The position numbers were made by a program, and so were the translations under genes. From the NCBI RefSeq assembly GCF_014337925.2, contig NZ_CP143423.1, forward strand, positions 92,501 to 156,500: a stretch of 64,000 nt of DNA, read 5' to 3'. The notes beneath the pieces are model-generated. The model saw only the letters and a list, made by a program, of their open reading frames with translations, was not told where the DNA came from and searched no databases. Positions 37,362 through 46,831 of this stretch are shown here, in pieces (position 1 is the stretch's first letter; every line of letters starts with the position of its first letter). Source of the stretch: Roseobacter fucihabitans (GTDB lineage Bacteria; Pseudomonadota; Alphaproteobacteria; Rhodobacterales; Rhodobacteraceae).

Positions 37362-38468
37362 TCACAGGCTTTGATCAAGCGCCGCCAGAATTGCATCGCC
37401 CATCTGGGTGGTGGTGACGGGAGTGCCGCCATCCTCGCCCATCAGATCCGCCGTGCGCGCGCCATCCGCCAGCACTTTTTCAATGGCGGTTTCAACCCGT
37501 GTGGCCTCTTCGCCCTGATCGAATGAATAACGCAATGCCATCGCAAAGCTGAGGATGCAGGCGATTGGGTTCGCCTTGCCTTGTCCGGCAATATCGGGAG
37601 CGGACCCGTGTACGGGCTCATAAAGCGCGCGGGGCGGGCCGTCACCCGTGGGAGCCCCGAGGCTTGCCGAGGGCAACATGCCCAAGGATCCGGTCAGCAT
37701 GGCCGCGCAATCGGACAGGATATCGCCAAAGAGATTGTCGGTCAGGATCACGTCGAATTGTTTGGGCGCGCGCACCAGCTGCATCGCGCCATTGTCTGCA
37801 TACATATGCGACAGCTCGATATCAGGGTAATCCGCGTCGCGCACCTTTTGCACGACTTCGCGCCACAGGATGCCGCTTTCCATCACGTTGGCCTTTTCCA
37901 TGGAGCAGACCTTGCTGGACCGGCGCCGGGCCAGTTCAAAAGCGGAGCGTGCCACGCGGTCGATTTCACCCTCAGTATAGCGTTGCGTGTTGATGCCAAC
38001 GCGTTCGTTGCCCTCTTCGAAAATACCACGCGGCTCGCCAAAATAAACGCCGGAGGTCAATTCACGCACGATCATAATATCAAGACCCGCCACGATGTCT
38101 TTCTTGAGCGAGGAGAAATCCGCCAGCGCGTCAAAGCACTGCGCCGGGCGCAGGTTCGAAAACAGGTCCATCTCCTTGCGCAGACGCAACAACCCCCGCT
38201 CGGGCTTCACGCTAAAGTCGAGGTCGTCATATTTGGGTCCACCGACCGCGCCCAGCAGCACCGCATCGACCTCAAGCGCACGCGCCATTGTGTCATCATG
38301 CAGCGGCGTGCCATGCGCGTCATAGGCAGCCCCCCCCACGAGGTCTTCGCTCACGTCGAAACTCAGATCCCGCTTGTCACCAAACCAGGCGATGACGCGT
38401 TTGACCTGATCCATGACCTCCGGGCCGATACCGTCGCCGGCAAGAATGAGAAGGGAAGGGTTGGCCAT
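37362..38468 (-). CDS. leuB: 3-isopropylmalate dehydrogenase
   Basis: 368 residues. Oxidatively decarboxylates 3-isopropylmalate in leucine synthesis. It has the family start [38 protein letters not shown], the Tyr/Lys and Asp residues of the active site in [13 protein letters not shown] and [14 protein letters not shown], and [16 protein letters not shown]. It is part of a leu group (leuB, leuD, leuC, all on the minus strand) split by two unrelated genes. Confidence 0.96.
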   Translation of the reverse strand: MANPSLLILAGDGIGPEVMDQVKRVIAWFGDKRDLSFDVSEDLVGGAAYDAHGTPLHDDTMARALEVDAVLLGAVGGPKYDDLDFSVKPERGLLRLRKEMDLFSNLRPAQCFDALADFSSLKKDIVAGLDIMIVRELTSGVYFGEPRGIFEEGNERVGINTQRYTEGEIDRVARSAFELARRRSSKVCSMEKANVMESGILWREVVQKVRDADYPDIELSHMYADNGAMQLVRAPKQFDVILTDNLFGDILSDCAAMLTGSLGMLPSASLGAPTGDGPPRALYEPVHGSAPDIAGQGKANPIACILSFAMALRYSFDQGEEATRVETAIEKVLADGARTADLMGEDGGTPVTTTQMGDAILAALDQSL

Positions 38469-38825
38469 GATGAGACTCCTGCAACTTATGTCACCAGCGG
38501 CCTATCGCGCGACCTGCGCAGGGTCAAGAAGTCGCAGCTGATAATGCACGATGCCGATCAGGTTACAGGCTGGTCTGTGCGCGTTCATGCTCAAGCGGTC
38601 ATTTCTAGGATTTGGCGGTACATTGCCAAACAGCCGTCGGTTGTCGTTTTGAGCAAACTCCTCGGAATGGAAGTTTCATTGCTGGTGGCTGGCCCGTCCG
38701 GGTCATCCTGCACAGTATGCCTCTGCGTTGGTAAGTCGCGGCCCAGAGTGCGATTTTCTGGTATGGATTATCTTCGCAATAGCGCAGTCTCGAAACGCAA
38801 AACGTTCAACTGGAAGCCTTGAAAC
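38469..38825. other. Intergenic region between divergent leuB and the DUF2306 gene
   Basis: 357 nt that should carry the promoters for both divergent genes. Frames through it are extensions of the leuB antisense strand and have no ribosome site. I see no strong palindrome. Confidence 0.5.
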
Positions 38826-39515
38826 ATGCACAAAATGGAGGGTCCTGTGGTATCGAACAGATCACGTAATGTTCTGATCGGTATATGTATCTGCTTTGCA
38901 ATAGTGGTTTTATTGCCCTTTTCCCTGCACTCATCGCGCCTTGGTCTCACGGGCCTGGCTGCGGCGGATACACTGGATAGCCGCTTTTTCGCGGCAGGGA
39001 AAAGCTTCGGCAACCACGCCATTTTCGGGCATATGGTTCTGGGCGGGTTTCTTACGCTTTTGGTGCCTTTGCAACTTTGGGGCACCCTTCGGCGGCGTGC
39101 GCCCGCGCTGCACCGTTGGTGCGGACGTTTATTATGTGGTTGTGCCGTGCTGACAGGGGTGGGCGGTTTGGCCTATATCGCGGTGCGCGGGACAATCGGC
39201 GGCGCATGGATGAACGCGGGGTTCGCCCTTTATGGTGCCCTGCTGATCATCTCTGCGCTCCAGACCGTCCGATATGCCCTCAAAAACCGTTTTTCGGATC
39301 ACCGGACCTGGGCCTTGCGGTTGTTCGTGCTCAGCATCGGATCATGGATTTACCGGATCCATTACGGGGTTTGGTACGCTCTGACGGATGGGCTTGCCTC
39401 GACCCCGACCTTTGAGGGGCGGTTCGATCTGATCCAGAACTTCGCTTTTTACCTGCCCTATCTTGTGGCTCTCGAAATCTGGCGGCGCTGGCGCAAACCC
39501 GTTGTCATCGCGTGA
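38826..39515 (+). CDS. DUF2306-family membrane protein
   Basis: 229 residues with about seven TM segments. FGNHAIFGHMVLGGFLTLLVPLQ and HRWCGRLLCGCAVLTGVGG carry the His/Arg pattern of the DUF2306 family, a group of predicted haem- or electron-transfer-like membrane proteins of unknown function. It converges with the nuclease-like gene downstream by an 11-nt overlap. Confidence 0.75.
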   Translation: MHKMEGPVVSNRSRNVLIGICICFAIVVLLPFSLHSSRLGLTGLAAADTLDSRFFAAGKSFGNHAIFGHMVLGGFLTLLVPLQLWGTLRRRAPALHRWCGRLLCGCAVLTGVGGLAYIAVRGTIGGAWMNAGFALYGALLIISALQTVRYALKNRFSDHRTWALRLFVLSIGSWIYRIHYGVWYALTDGLASTPTFEGRFDLIQNFAFYLPYLVALEIWRRWRKPVVIA

Positions 39516-40656
39516 TATCGACCCAGACCAGTTTGTGACGGCTGGCGATGCGCGCGGTTTCGCCCAGTTCGGTGCTTGGGTCGGGCCAGAGGACGCCGGA
39601 GGCAAGCACGCGCCAGTCCGCCGAGGGCAAGACGTAATCCACCCGCAGATTGCCTGGAACCGGGTCTGTCCAATCCGCGGTGTCCAAGGTGTCGCCAGAC
39701 ACGATTTTACTCCCATCGCTACCGGACATCGGGTCCTGCAAACGGGGGTCTTCGAGGAGCGAAGTGATCGCCGTCTTGATCCCCTCGCCGCCGCGCCGAT
39801 CCTGATTGAAATCGCCCAGCAGGATGAAACGATCCTGTGGTGCCGGGCCGAATGCGCCGTTCAGGAAATGGTCCCAAAAGGTGATCTCATCATGATTGCG
39901 TCTGCCGTTGCGGTCTTCGGGTCCGTCAAACACCGGGGGGCTGGCGTGAAACGTCATCAGATGCACAGGCCCCAGTTCCGGGACGTCGATTGGCACGATC
40001 CAATGGCCCGTGGTTGAGAGCCGCTGGATGGCTTGCGCCTCGGGCGAGGGGAAGGGGCCGTCTTCGGTTTGTGGCAGCAACGCGCCGGGAAAGTCCCGCC
40101 ATAGCAGGGCTGAGAAGTCCTGAACGGCACCTTGATCGATCGGGTAACGGGACAGGATTGCCATGCCGCCCTGGCCCGAGAATTGCCCGTAGCTTTGCGC
40201 ATCCCGTGCGTCACCCCGTCGCCCATCGCCATCCATATCAAGCCCGGTTGGCATCCCGGTGTTGGGTCGGGCAGAAAACTGGAAGGGGTATTCCACCCCC
40301 GCGCCCGCCAGCGCCGCGACATAGGCCGACAGGGCCGCCCCGGTGAGGTCGTAGTCAAAGCCCTGCAGTGCGATGATATCGGCATCGGCCTGCGCAATGA
40401 TGCGCAGCGTTGCGAGGATTTGGGCGTCTTCGCCGCGCGCGATATCGCGCAACAAGAGACCCGGCCCTTTGCGTTGGAGTTCGGTGTTATAGGTGGCAAT
40501 CCGCAGAGTTTCCGCAAAAGGAGCGGTGCCGATCAAGGTAAAACCAACCGCGATACAGACGCAGATCAAGGGGCCATTTCTCTGGTTCGGCGGCGCAATC
40601 GTGACGCGATACCACTCTGCGCGCGAATGATCGTTCCAATTGGAAAGAAGGCCCAT
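39505..40656 (-). CDS. Exported endonuclease/exonuclease/phosphatase-family protein
   Basis: 383 residues. A hydrophobic segment at about 31-47 (LICVCIAVGFTLIGTAPF) ending in an Ala-rich site suggests export. The EEP fold follows: RIATYNTELQ (metal-site Asn), DIIALQGFDYD (Glu position occupied by Gln), MAILSRYPI, FHASPPVFDG, ILLGDFNQDRRGGEG, and RVDYVLPS ending in SRHKLVWVDI. The Gln in ALQG is a change at the usual metal-binding Glu, so activity may be altered. It may act on phospholipid or nucleic acid. Confidence 0.85.
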   Translation of the reverse strand: MGLLSNWNDHSRAEWYRVTIAPPNQRNGPLICVCIAVGFTLIGTAPFAETLRIATYNTELQRKGPGLLLRDIARGEDAQILATLRIIAQADADIIALQGFDYDLTGAALSAYVAALAGAGVEYPFQFSARPNTGMPTGLDMDGDGRRGDARDAQSYGQFSGQGGMAILSRYPIDQGAVQDFSALLWRDFPGALLPQTEDGPFPSPEAQAIQRLSTTGHWIVPIDVPELGPVHLMTFHASPPVFDGPEDRNGRRNHDEITFWDHFLNGAFGPAPQDRFILLGDFNQDRRGGEGIKTAITSLLEDPRLQDPMSGSDGSKIVSGDTLDTADWTDPVPGNLRVDYVLPSADWRVLASGVLWPDPSTELGETARIASRHKLVWVDITR

Positions 40657-40917
40657 GCAATCAGACTCCAGCGGAGGCGTTGTTTGAGCTTAGCCTATCA
40701 GAACACTGCTTGCCTTGACCACTACAGGTTGAAAGAGCACGCAATGGTACGGATTAAAAGTTGCGTGATTGCGTCAGGGGTGCAGCGCCTGTCCACCCAT
40801 TGTTATACGATTATTACCGCCCAATCGCGCAAGGAGAGCCATTTGCGACCCTATTGTTCGCAAATGATTGTTTGCAAATGGCAAATGGCATCATGGATCA
40901 GCGCAAAGGTCAGCCTA

Positions 40918-41523
40918 TCATACCCAGGGACGCGCTTGTGACGCTGCGGCCTCAAAGGTGTCGATGGAGGTGGCTTTTTCCATCGTCAGGCCGATGTCGT
41001 CCAACCCGTTCATCAGGCAGTGCTTCTTGAAGGCATCCACCTCGAAGGGGATCACCTCACCGTCCGAGGTCGTGATCGTCTGCGCATCCAGATCGATGCT
41101 GATCCGCGCGTTGGAGCCCTTTTCGGCGTCTTTCATCAAGACGTCGACTTGTTCCTGCGGCAGTGCGATTGGCAGGATGCCGTTCTTAAAGCAGTTGTTA
41201 TAGAAAATATCGGCGTAAGACGGCGCGATGACGCAGCGAATTCCGAAATCCTTGATCGCCCAGGGCGCGTGCTCGCGGCTGGACCCACATCCGAAATTGT
41301 CACCGGCCACGAGGATTTCCGCATCGCGGTAGGCGTCCTGATTAAGGATGAACGTCGGAATTTCAGAGCCATCATCGGCGTAACGCATCTCGTCAAAGAG
41401 GTTCACGCCTAGTCCCGAGCGTTTGATCGTTTTGAGGAATTGTTTGGGAATGATCATATCCGTGTCGATATTGATCATCGGCATGGGTGCCGCGATCCCG
41501 GTGAGTTTGTCGAATTTATCCAT
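40918..41523 (-). CDS. leuD: 3-isopropylmalate dehydratase small subunit
   Basis: 201 residues with the family landmarks [53 protein letters not shown]. It forms the isomerase with LeuC, interconverting 2- and 3-isopropylmalate. leuC lies 135 nt upstream on the same strand, with GACGCC-TTG-GGCGTC and other short hairpins between. Confidence 0.96.
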   Translation of the reverse strand: MDKFDKLTGIAAPMPMINIDTDMIIPKQFLKTIKRSGLGVNLFDEMRYADDGSEIPTFILNQDAYRDAEILVAGDNFGCGSSREHAPWAIKDFGIRCVIAPSYADIFYNNCFKNGILPIALPQEQVDVLMKDAEKGSNARISIDLDAQTITTSDGEVIPFEVDAFKKHCLMNGLDDIGLTMEKATSIDTFEAAASQARPWV

Positions 41524-41658
41524 CTCAGCTCTCCTGGCCTCTGAAAGGCTCTCGGTGTGACGCCCTAAAACGTCGCGTTGGTTGTCCTATCGCCCCCAGG
41601 TGACGCCTTGGGCGTCTCCGAATGCGGCGTAGGGTGGGCTTTCAGGCCACCTTTGTCT

Positions 41659-43065
41659 CTACATCAAGTCACGCACGTCCGTGAGTTTGCCGGTAATCGC
41701 GGCAGCGGCTGCCATGGCGGGTGACATCAAATGCGTGCGCCCACCCCGTCCCTGACGACCCTCAAAGTTGCGGTTCGACGTGGCGGCGCAGCGTTCCCCC
41801 GGAGACAGTTGATCAGGGTTCATCGCCAGGCACATGGAACATCCCGCAAGGCGCCACTCAAACCCGGCGTCCTTGAAAATATCGGCCAGGCCCTCTTCTT
41901 CGGCCTGTGCGCGCACCAGGCCCGAGCCCGGCACCACCATCGCGCGAATGCCGTTTTTTTTCTTCTTGCCCTTCAGAATGGCGGCGGCGGCGCGCAGATC
42001 TTCGATCCGCCCATTAGTGCAGGAGCCGATAAACACCGTGTCGATTTCCACGTCCGACAGCGGCACGCCCGGCGTGAGCCCCATGTAATCCAGAGACCGT
42101 TGTGCTGCGCCCACCTTGCCGCCGGTGAAATCGGAAGCCGCGGGGACCGTCGCCGTGATCGGCAAAACATCTTCGGGAGAGGTGCCCCATGTGACCACCG
42201 GCGCAATGTCCTCGCCCTTGAGGGTGATGGTCTTGTCCCAATGCGCGTCATCGTCCGAATACAACGTTTTCCACCACGCCATTGCCGCTTCCCATTGCGC
42301 GCCTTTCGGAGCGTGCGGGCGCCCCTGGCAATACTCATATGTCTTTTCATCCGGTGCGATCAGACCGGCACGCGCGCCGCCCTCAATCGCCATATTGCAG
42401 ACGGTCATGCGCCCTTCCATGGACAAATCACGAATCGCCTCGCCGCAATACTCAATCACGTAACCGGTGCCGCCAGCGGTGCCGGTGGCCCCGATCACGG
42501 ACAGGGTAATGTCCTTGGCGGTGACACCGGGGCGCAATTTGCCGGTGATCTCGACCTTCATGTTTTTGGATTTCTGCTGAATCAGCGTTTGCGTGGCCAG
42601 CACATGTTCAACCTCGGAGGTGCCGATCCCATGGGCCAGCGCGCCGAACGCCCCATGCGTCGCGGTGTGGCTATCCCCGCAGACCACGGTCATGCCGGGC
42701 AGGGTCCAGCCCTGTTCGGGGCCCACGATATGCACGATGCCCTGACGCACGTCGGACACAGGGTAATAATGGATGCCGAATTCCTTGGCGTTGGTATCGA
42801 GCGCTTCGACCTGAATGCGGCTGTCCTCGGTCATGGTGGCGGCATTTGCGCGGTCCAGCGTGGTGGGGACGTTGTGATCCGGCACGGCGATGGTTTTATC
42901 CGGCGCGCGTACCGTCCGGCCCGTCATGCGCAACCCTTCAAAGGCTTGCGGAGATGTCACCTCATGCACCAGGTGGCGGTCGATATAGAGCAAGCAGGTG
43001 CCATCATCCGCCGCGTGGACAAGATGGGCATCCCAGATTTTATCATAGAGTGTTTTGGGGGACAT
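41659..43065 (-). CDS. leuC: 3-isopropylmalate dehydratase large subunit
   Basis: 468 residues, an aconitase-family protein. Fe-S ligand cysteines appear in [13 protein letters not shown] and in [54 protein letters not shown] and the start [16 protein letters not shown] are typical. It is the first gene of the leuC-leuD pair. A long antisense frame covers it and is not a gene. Confidence 0.97.
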   Translation of the reverse strand: MSPKTLYDKIWDAHLVHAADDGTCLLYIDRHLVHEVTSPQAFEGLRMTGRTVRAPDKTIAVPDHNVPTTLDRANAATMTEDSRIQVEALDTNAKEFGIHYYPVSDVRQGIVHIVGPEQGWTLPGMTVVCGDSHTATHGAFGALAHGIGTSEVEHVLATQTLIQQKSKNMKVEITGKLRPGVTAKDITLSVIGATGTAGGTGYVIEYCGEAIRDLSMEGRMTVCNMAIEGGARAGLIAPDEKTYEYCQGRPHAPKGAQWEAAMAWWKTLYSDDDAHWDKTITLKGEDIAPVVTWGTSPEDVLPITATVPAASDFTGGKVGAAQRSLDYMGLTPGVPLSDVEIDTVFIGSCTNGRIEDLRAAAAILKGKKKKNGIRAMVVPGSGLVRAQAEEEGLADIFKDAGFEWRLAGCSMCLAMNPDQLSPGERCAATSNRNFEGRQGRGGRTHLMSPAMAAAAAITGKLTDVRDLM

Positions 43066-43284
43066 GTGGTCCTCTCCCGTAATAAGAAAAATGAGCGTTT
43101 GGGTCGGCGCGTGCGCCTATTGCCGTGCAAGCACGGTATGGGTCGCCCCAAAAAAGCGTTCGCGCAGTCGCGCGCGGTCGTCCATGTCAAAAACACGTGC
43201 CATGACGTTCAGATACAGCGGTCATGGCCTTGCTGCAAGGCCCGGTGACTTGTTGATGTCAAAGCACTGTGCAAATGTCTGCAA

Positions 43285-44616
43285 ATGGCAGATCCGATCG
43301 CTAATCTTGAAGAACCCCTTGGGCACGTTTTGATGTCCGTCGATGAAATATGGCACCTCGTTTCGGTTTTCGGAGCGGACCTGATCGAGCCGGGCTGGCG
43401 GCAGAATCAGGCCATCATCATTCTGTCCCTCGCGGCGCTTGCCTATCTGCTGCACGGCATATCCGGGCGATTGATCGAGGCGCGCGTGCGGGCCATTGAG
43501 GGCTGGTCCAAATGGCAACTGCGCATGATCATCCAGATCAAACGGCGCATGGGTCTGATCCTCTTCGCGCTGATGTCTTATGGCGTTTATGTCGTGATGC
43601 AAAACATCACCTGGCCGTCGCGATCCTATATGATCGGGGGGGTATCAACCTTGGCGGCGACCTGGGTGATGATCGCCTTTGCCGCGCGTTTGGTGCGCAA
43701 CCGCTTTATGCGCCGCATGGTTGTCTATGGGCTCTGGATTTATGTGACATTGCGGTTTGCGGGGCTGGGTGATGAGGTGTCGGCCTTCCTGGATGGGCTG
43801 GCCATTGAAATCGGTGATTTCCGTATTTCCATGCTGGCCCTTTTGGTCGCTGCGGTGGTCATCGGGTTGCTGTTCACCGGCGCGCGCCTGGTCAGTACAA
43901 CCGTGTCGTCGCGCATTCGCATGAACGAAGACATCAGCCCTTCCATGCAGGTGCTTGCGGTCAAAGCCATTCAGATCACGCTTTATGGGTGCGCTTTTTT
44001 CATCGGAATCAAAGCCGTCGGGATTGATCTGACCGGGTTGGCGGTTCTGTCCGGGGCCATCGGTGTCGGTCTGGGGTTTGGTTTGCAAAAGGTCGTCTCG
44101 AACCTTGTCTCGGGTGTCATTATCTTGCTGGATAAATCCATCAAACCGGGGGATGTGATCTCGCTTGGCGAAACCTTCGGCTGGATCAACGCGCTTGGAG
44201 CGCGGTATGTGAGCGTCGTGACGCGGGACGGGCGGGAATACCTTATCCCGAACGAAGATCTCATTACCGGGCAGGTGGTGAACTGGTCGCATTCGGATCA
44301 ATATGTGCGTCTCGATATCTATTTTGGCACGTCTTACGGCTGTGATCCGCATAATGTGCGCCGCCTTGCCATTGAGGCGGCGTCGGGGGTGGATCGGGTG
44401 CTGTCGCATCCAAAACTGCCCGTCTGTCATATTGTCGGATTCGGGGACAGTTCCGTTGATTACATCCTGCGGTTCTGGATCAGGGACCCCACGGGGGGGC
44501 TGACGAACATCCGCGGGAACGTATATCTTGCACTTTGGGACATCTTCAAAGCCAATGATATTTCAATTCCCTTCCCGCAGCGCGAAGTGCGAATGCTGGA
44601 CCCGATGCCCGATTAA
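43285..44616 (+). CDS. MscS-family mechanosensitive channel
   Basis: 443 residues with about five TM segments, longer than E. coli MscS. The pore helix and beta domain are clear: LTGLAVLSGAIGVGLGFGLQ, VVSNLVSGVIILLDKSIKPG, YVSVVTRDGREYLIPNEDLI and VNWSHSDQYVRL. It releases solutes on osmotic downshock. An in-frame ATG 48 nt further on is an alternative start. Confidence 0.92.
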   Translation: MADPIANLEEPLGHVLMSVDEIWHLVSVFGADLIEPGWRQNQAIIILSLAALAYLLHGISGRLIEARVRAIEGWSKWQLRMIIQIKRRMGLILFALMSYGVYVVMQNITWPSRSYMIGGVSTLAATWVMIAFAARLVRNRFMRRMVVYGLWIYVTLRFAGLGDEVSAFLDGLAIEIGDFRISMLALLVAAVVIGLLFTGARLVSTTVSSRIRMNEDISPSMQVLAVKAIQITLYGCAFFIGIKAVGIDLTGLAVLSGAIGVGLGFGLQKVVSNLVSGVIILLDKSIKPGDVISLGETFGWINALGARYVSVVTRDGREYLIPNEDLITGQVVNWSHSDQYVRLDIYFGTSYGCDPHNVRRLAIEAASGVDRVLSHPKLPVCHIVGFGDSSVDYILRFWIRDPTGGLTNIRGNVYLALWDIFKANDISIPFPQREVRMLDPMPD

Positions 44617-44712
44617 CGGATAATTTACCCTGTCATTGAATTGTTGCACCGCAGTTGTTATCCTTGTTCCATCCCAGCGCCGGGGGTCTGTCGGCGCGTT
44701 CAAAGGAGGACA

Positions 44713-44769
44713 ATGTCCTGTCAATCCATGCTGAGGCAGCCATCGCTGCTCAAAACGGGCAAGCAGTAA
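44713..44769 (+). CDS. Putative 18-codon leader ORF upstream of rsfS
   Basis: An ATG at 44713 stands behind the best Shine-Dalgarno of the region (AAAGGAGG). Its frame stops at TAA (44767-44769), which overlaps the rsfS ATG as TAATG. The arrangement would allow translational coupling. The spacing from the SD to this ATG is short (3 nt). An alternative reading is a CTG start of rsfS at 44718. Confidence 0.35.
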   Translation: MSCQSMLRQPSLLKTGKQ

Positions 44770-45137
44770 TGGTCACTGCTACCGACACAGCCACCAGCGA
44801 CGCGCTTCTGGCAACCATTCTTTCATCCCTTTCCGACGATAAGGCCGAGGATATCGTGCAGATTGATCTGCGCGGCAAGACCGAGATCGGTGACTATATG
44901 GTCATCTGTTCCGGGCGTTCGACCCGTCAGGTCTCGTCGATTTCGGAAAAGCTCGCGCAGAAGGTCAAAGACGACTACGGCCGCACCGCGAAGATGGAGG
45001 GCAAGGACACTGGTGATTGGGTCCTGATCGACACAGGCGATGTGATCGTGCATGTTTTCCGCCCGGAAGTGCGCGAATTCTATCAGCTGGAGAAGATGTG
45101 GCAGCCCGTTTCCGGCCCGGAGACAGCCGCGAACTGA
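44769..45137 (+). CDS. rsfS: Ribosome silencing factor
   Basis: 122 residues (Iojap family). It binds ribosomal protein L14 and blocks subunit joining in starvation. Landmarks: KAEDIVQIDLRGKTEIGDYM, SGRSTRQVSSISEKLA, EGKDTGDWVLIDTGDVIVHVF and EFYQLEKMW. I place the start at MVTATDTA, which matches the usual length; a longer in-frame start at 44655 adds 38 unusual residues. The start overlaps the stop of a short leader ORF. rlmH follows at 23 nt, the common rsfS-rlmH pair. Confidence 0.9.
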   Translation: MVTATDTATSDALLATILSSLSDDKAEDIVQIDLRGKTEIGDYMVICSGRSTRQVSSISEKLAQKVKDDYGRTAKMEGKDTGDWVLIDTGDVIVHVFRPEVREFYQLEKMWQPVSGPETAAN

Positions 45138-45160
45138 GTCCATAGCGCGGTGGCCTGATC

Positions 45161-45631
45161 ATGCGTGTGCACATCATTGCGGTCGGACGCCTTCGGGCGG
45201 GGCCGCAAAAAGATCTGATTGACGACTACCTGAAACGATTTGATCGCACGGGCAGGGCGCTGAGCCTTGGCCCGGCGCAGGTTGTTGAGGTGGATGACCG
45301 CAAGGCTTCCGGTATGGGAGCTGAGGCGGAATTACTGCGTCGCGCGGTGCCCGAAGGGGCCATCAACGTGGTTCTGGACGAACGGGGGCGCGTGGAAACC
45401 TCGCCCGAATTCGCAAAACGTATCGGCGCGTGGCGCGACGCCGGGAGCCGGGACCTGGCGCTTATCATCGGGGGCGCGGACGGTTTGGCCCCGGCATTGC
45501 GCGCAGAAGCCGATTTCAAGCTGTCCTTTGGCAAGATGGTCTGGCCGCATATGCTGGTGCGTGTGATGTTGGCAGAGCAACTCTATCGTGCCGCCTCAAT
45601 TCTATCGGGCGGCCCCTATCACCGCGAATAA
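45161..45631 (+). CDS. rlmH: 23S rRNA pseudouridine-1915 N3-methyltransferase
   Basis: 156 residues, a SPOUT methyltransferase. [30 protein letters not shown] and the C-terminal knot with [24 protein letters not shown] are typical. It modifies m3-Psi in helix 69 of 23S rRNA. It is co-oriented with rsfS. Confidence 0.95.
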   Translation: MRVHIIAVGRLRAGPQKDLIDDYLKRFDRTGRALSLGPAQVVEVDDRKASGMGAEAELLRRAVPEGAINVVLDERGRVETSPEFAKRIGAWRDAGSRDLALIIGGADGLAPALRAEADFKLSFGKMVWPHMLVRVMLAEQLYRAASILSGGPYHRE

Positions 45632-45661
45632 CCATTTGTGCCGCCGTCAAAACGGGGCAAT

Positions 45662-46012
45662 TCAGCGCAAGTTGACGATCACCGTCTGCGGGTTCCAGCC
45701 ACCGGGCAGGTCGCGCGCCTGTATTTGCACCTGCGCAGTACCTTCGGGGATACGCACCCCGGAAAGCGACCGCGTGAAGGGCTGCTCCTGAACATGGGGA
45801 TGGGCCAGAATGCGGATCGCGATTTGATTGCCCTGCATATCCAGCACGCGCCAGGCGTCCGCATAGTGGTCCCAGCCGGTATCGGGATGAGAGATTGTCA
45901 CGTCAAAACGCCAACCATCCCCGGATTTCCGTGCTTTGACATTGTCGATCCGGGGCGGTTCCGCAAACGCAGTCATTGCTGATAAAATCAAAACCAATAT
46001 GGCGTATTTCAT
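45662..46012 (-). CDS. Secreted protein of unknown function
   Basis: 116 residues with a signal peptide (KYAILVLILSAMTAFA). The mature part (DGWRFDVTISHPDTGWDHYA, RILAHPHVQEQPFTRSLSG, PGGWNPQTVIVNL) looks like a small beta-sandwich. A short periplasmic family seen in Rhodobacteraceae; role unknown. Start chosen at the signal-peptide Met. Confidence 0.75.
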   Translation of the reverse strand: MKYAILVLILSAMTAFAEPPRIDNVKARKSGDGWRFDVTISHPDTGWDHYADAWRVLDMQGNQIAIRILAHPHVQEQPFTRSLSGVRIPEGTAQVQIQARDLPGGWNPQTVIVNLR

Positions 46013-46047
46013 TTCGGGCCCAACCAAGCGATAGCGATCTGCATCAT

Positions 46048-46740
46048 TTAAGAAGCCAAGAGGATTTTACGAGACACCGAGGCAAATTCTCGGCGCCAGA
46101 TGACGGTTACGGTGCAAAACGCGGCAAGGATGAGCGGAATCGGTCCGGCCAGCCAGGCGGCTGCGGCGAGTGCAAAATAAAGCGATCTGAGGCCACGGTT
46201 GAAGCTCTTGGTCCCGGTGATATTAATCTGGGCGGCTTTTTCCGCGAACTTATAAGCGTCCGGATGTTTGGGATCATTCGGCACTGCGCCCATCAGCACC
46301 GAGCAATAGCCAAACAACCGGTTGGCCCAGACGAATTTGAGAAAGGCATTAGTCAGGAACAGCGTCAGCACCATCAGCTTTAATTCCCACACGATGGTGG
46401 GATGATCCAGCAGGGTAATATCGGAGGCGACACCGGCGAGGCGTTCGGCATTTCCGATCACCGCGAGCGTGCCGCCAATGGCCACCATGGAAGTGGAGGC
46501 GAAAAAGGCGGTCCCCTGACGCAGGGTCCCCAGGACATGGGCATCAAAAATGCGCGGCTCTCTCGTCACCATTTGCCGCATCCATTCTTGCCTGTAGCTG
46601 GCCATGATAAGCGATGTTGAGAGGTGTTTGGGCGAAGGGTGCTCCACGCGAAGCCCAATGCCGACCCACAATACAAAGAGCAGGGCCACAGCGGCGAAAT
46701 CCAGGGGCTGAAACAGGGTAATGCGGTCCATGAAGGTCAT
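46048..46740 (-). CDS. DUF599-family membrane protein
   Basis: About 230 residues with four TM segments. DFAAVALLFVLWVGIGL, SYRQEWMRQMVTREPRIFDA, AFFASTSMVAIGG and ELKLMVLTLFLTNAFLKFVW are family features. ATGs at 46740 or 46731 are more likely than the long frame reaching 46833, which would overlap the divergent glcD start. Function unknown. Confidence 0.8.
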   Translation of the reverse strand: MTFMDRITLFQPLDFAAVALLFVLWVGIGLRVEHPSPKHLSTSLIMASYRQEWMRQMVTREPRIFDAHVLGTLRQGTAFFASTSMVAIGGTLAVIGNAERLAGVASDITLLDHPTIVWELKLMVLTLFLTNAFLKFVWANRLFGYCSVLMGAVPNDPKHPDAYKFAEKAAQINITGTKSFNRGLRSLYFALAAAAWLAGPIPLILAAFCTVTVIWRREFASVSRKILLAS

Positions 46741-46831
46741 GGCATGACGCATCGCATCTCTGATAAAGCTTGCCAATGGGTCAAATTGGTAATAATACTT
46801 TACCAAATAGAGGTCAAGTGGAGGAATACCC

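Noticed and set aside
37581-38822. 413-residue plus-strand ORF
   Set aside because: Antisense to leuB, with no ribosome site and no recognisable segment.
41731-43248. 505-residue plus-strand ORF
   Set aside because: Antisense shadow of leuC; composition is typical of the reverse strand of GC-rich coding DNA.
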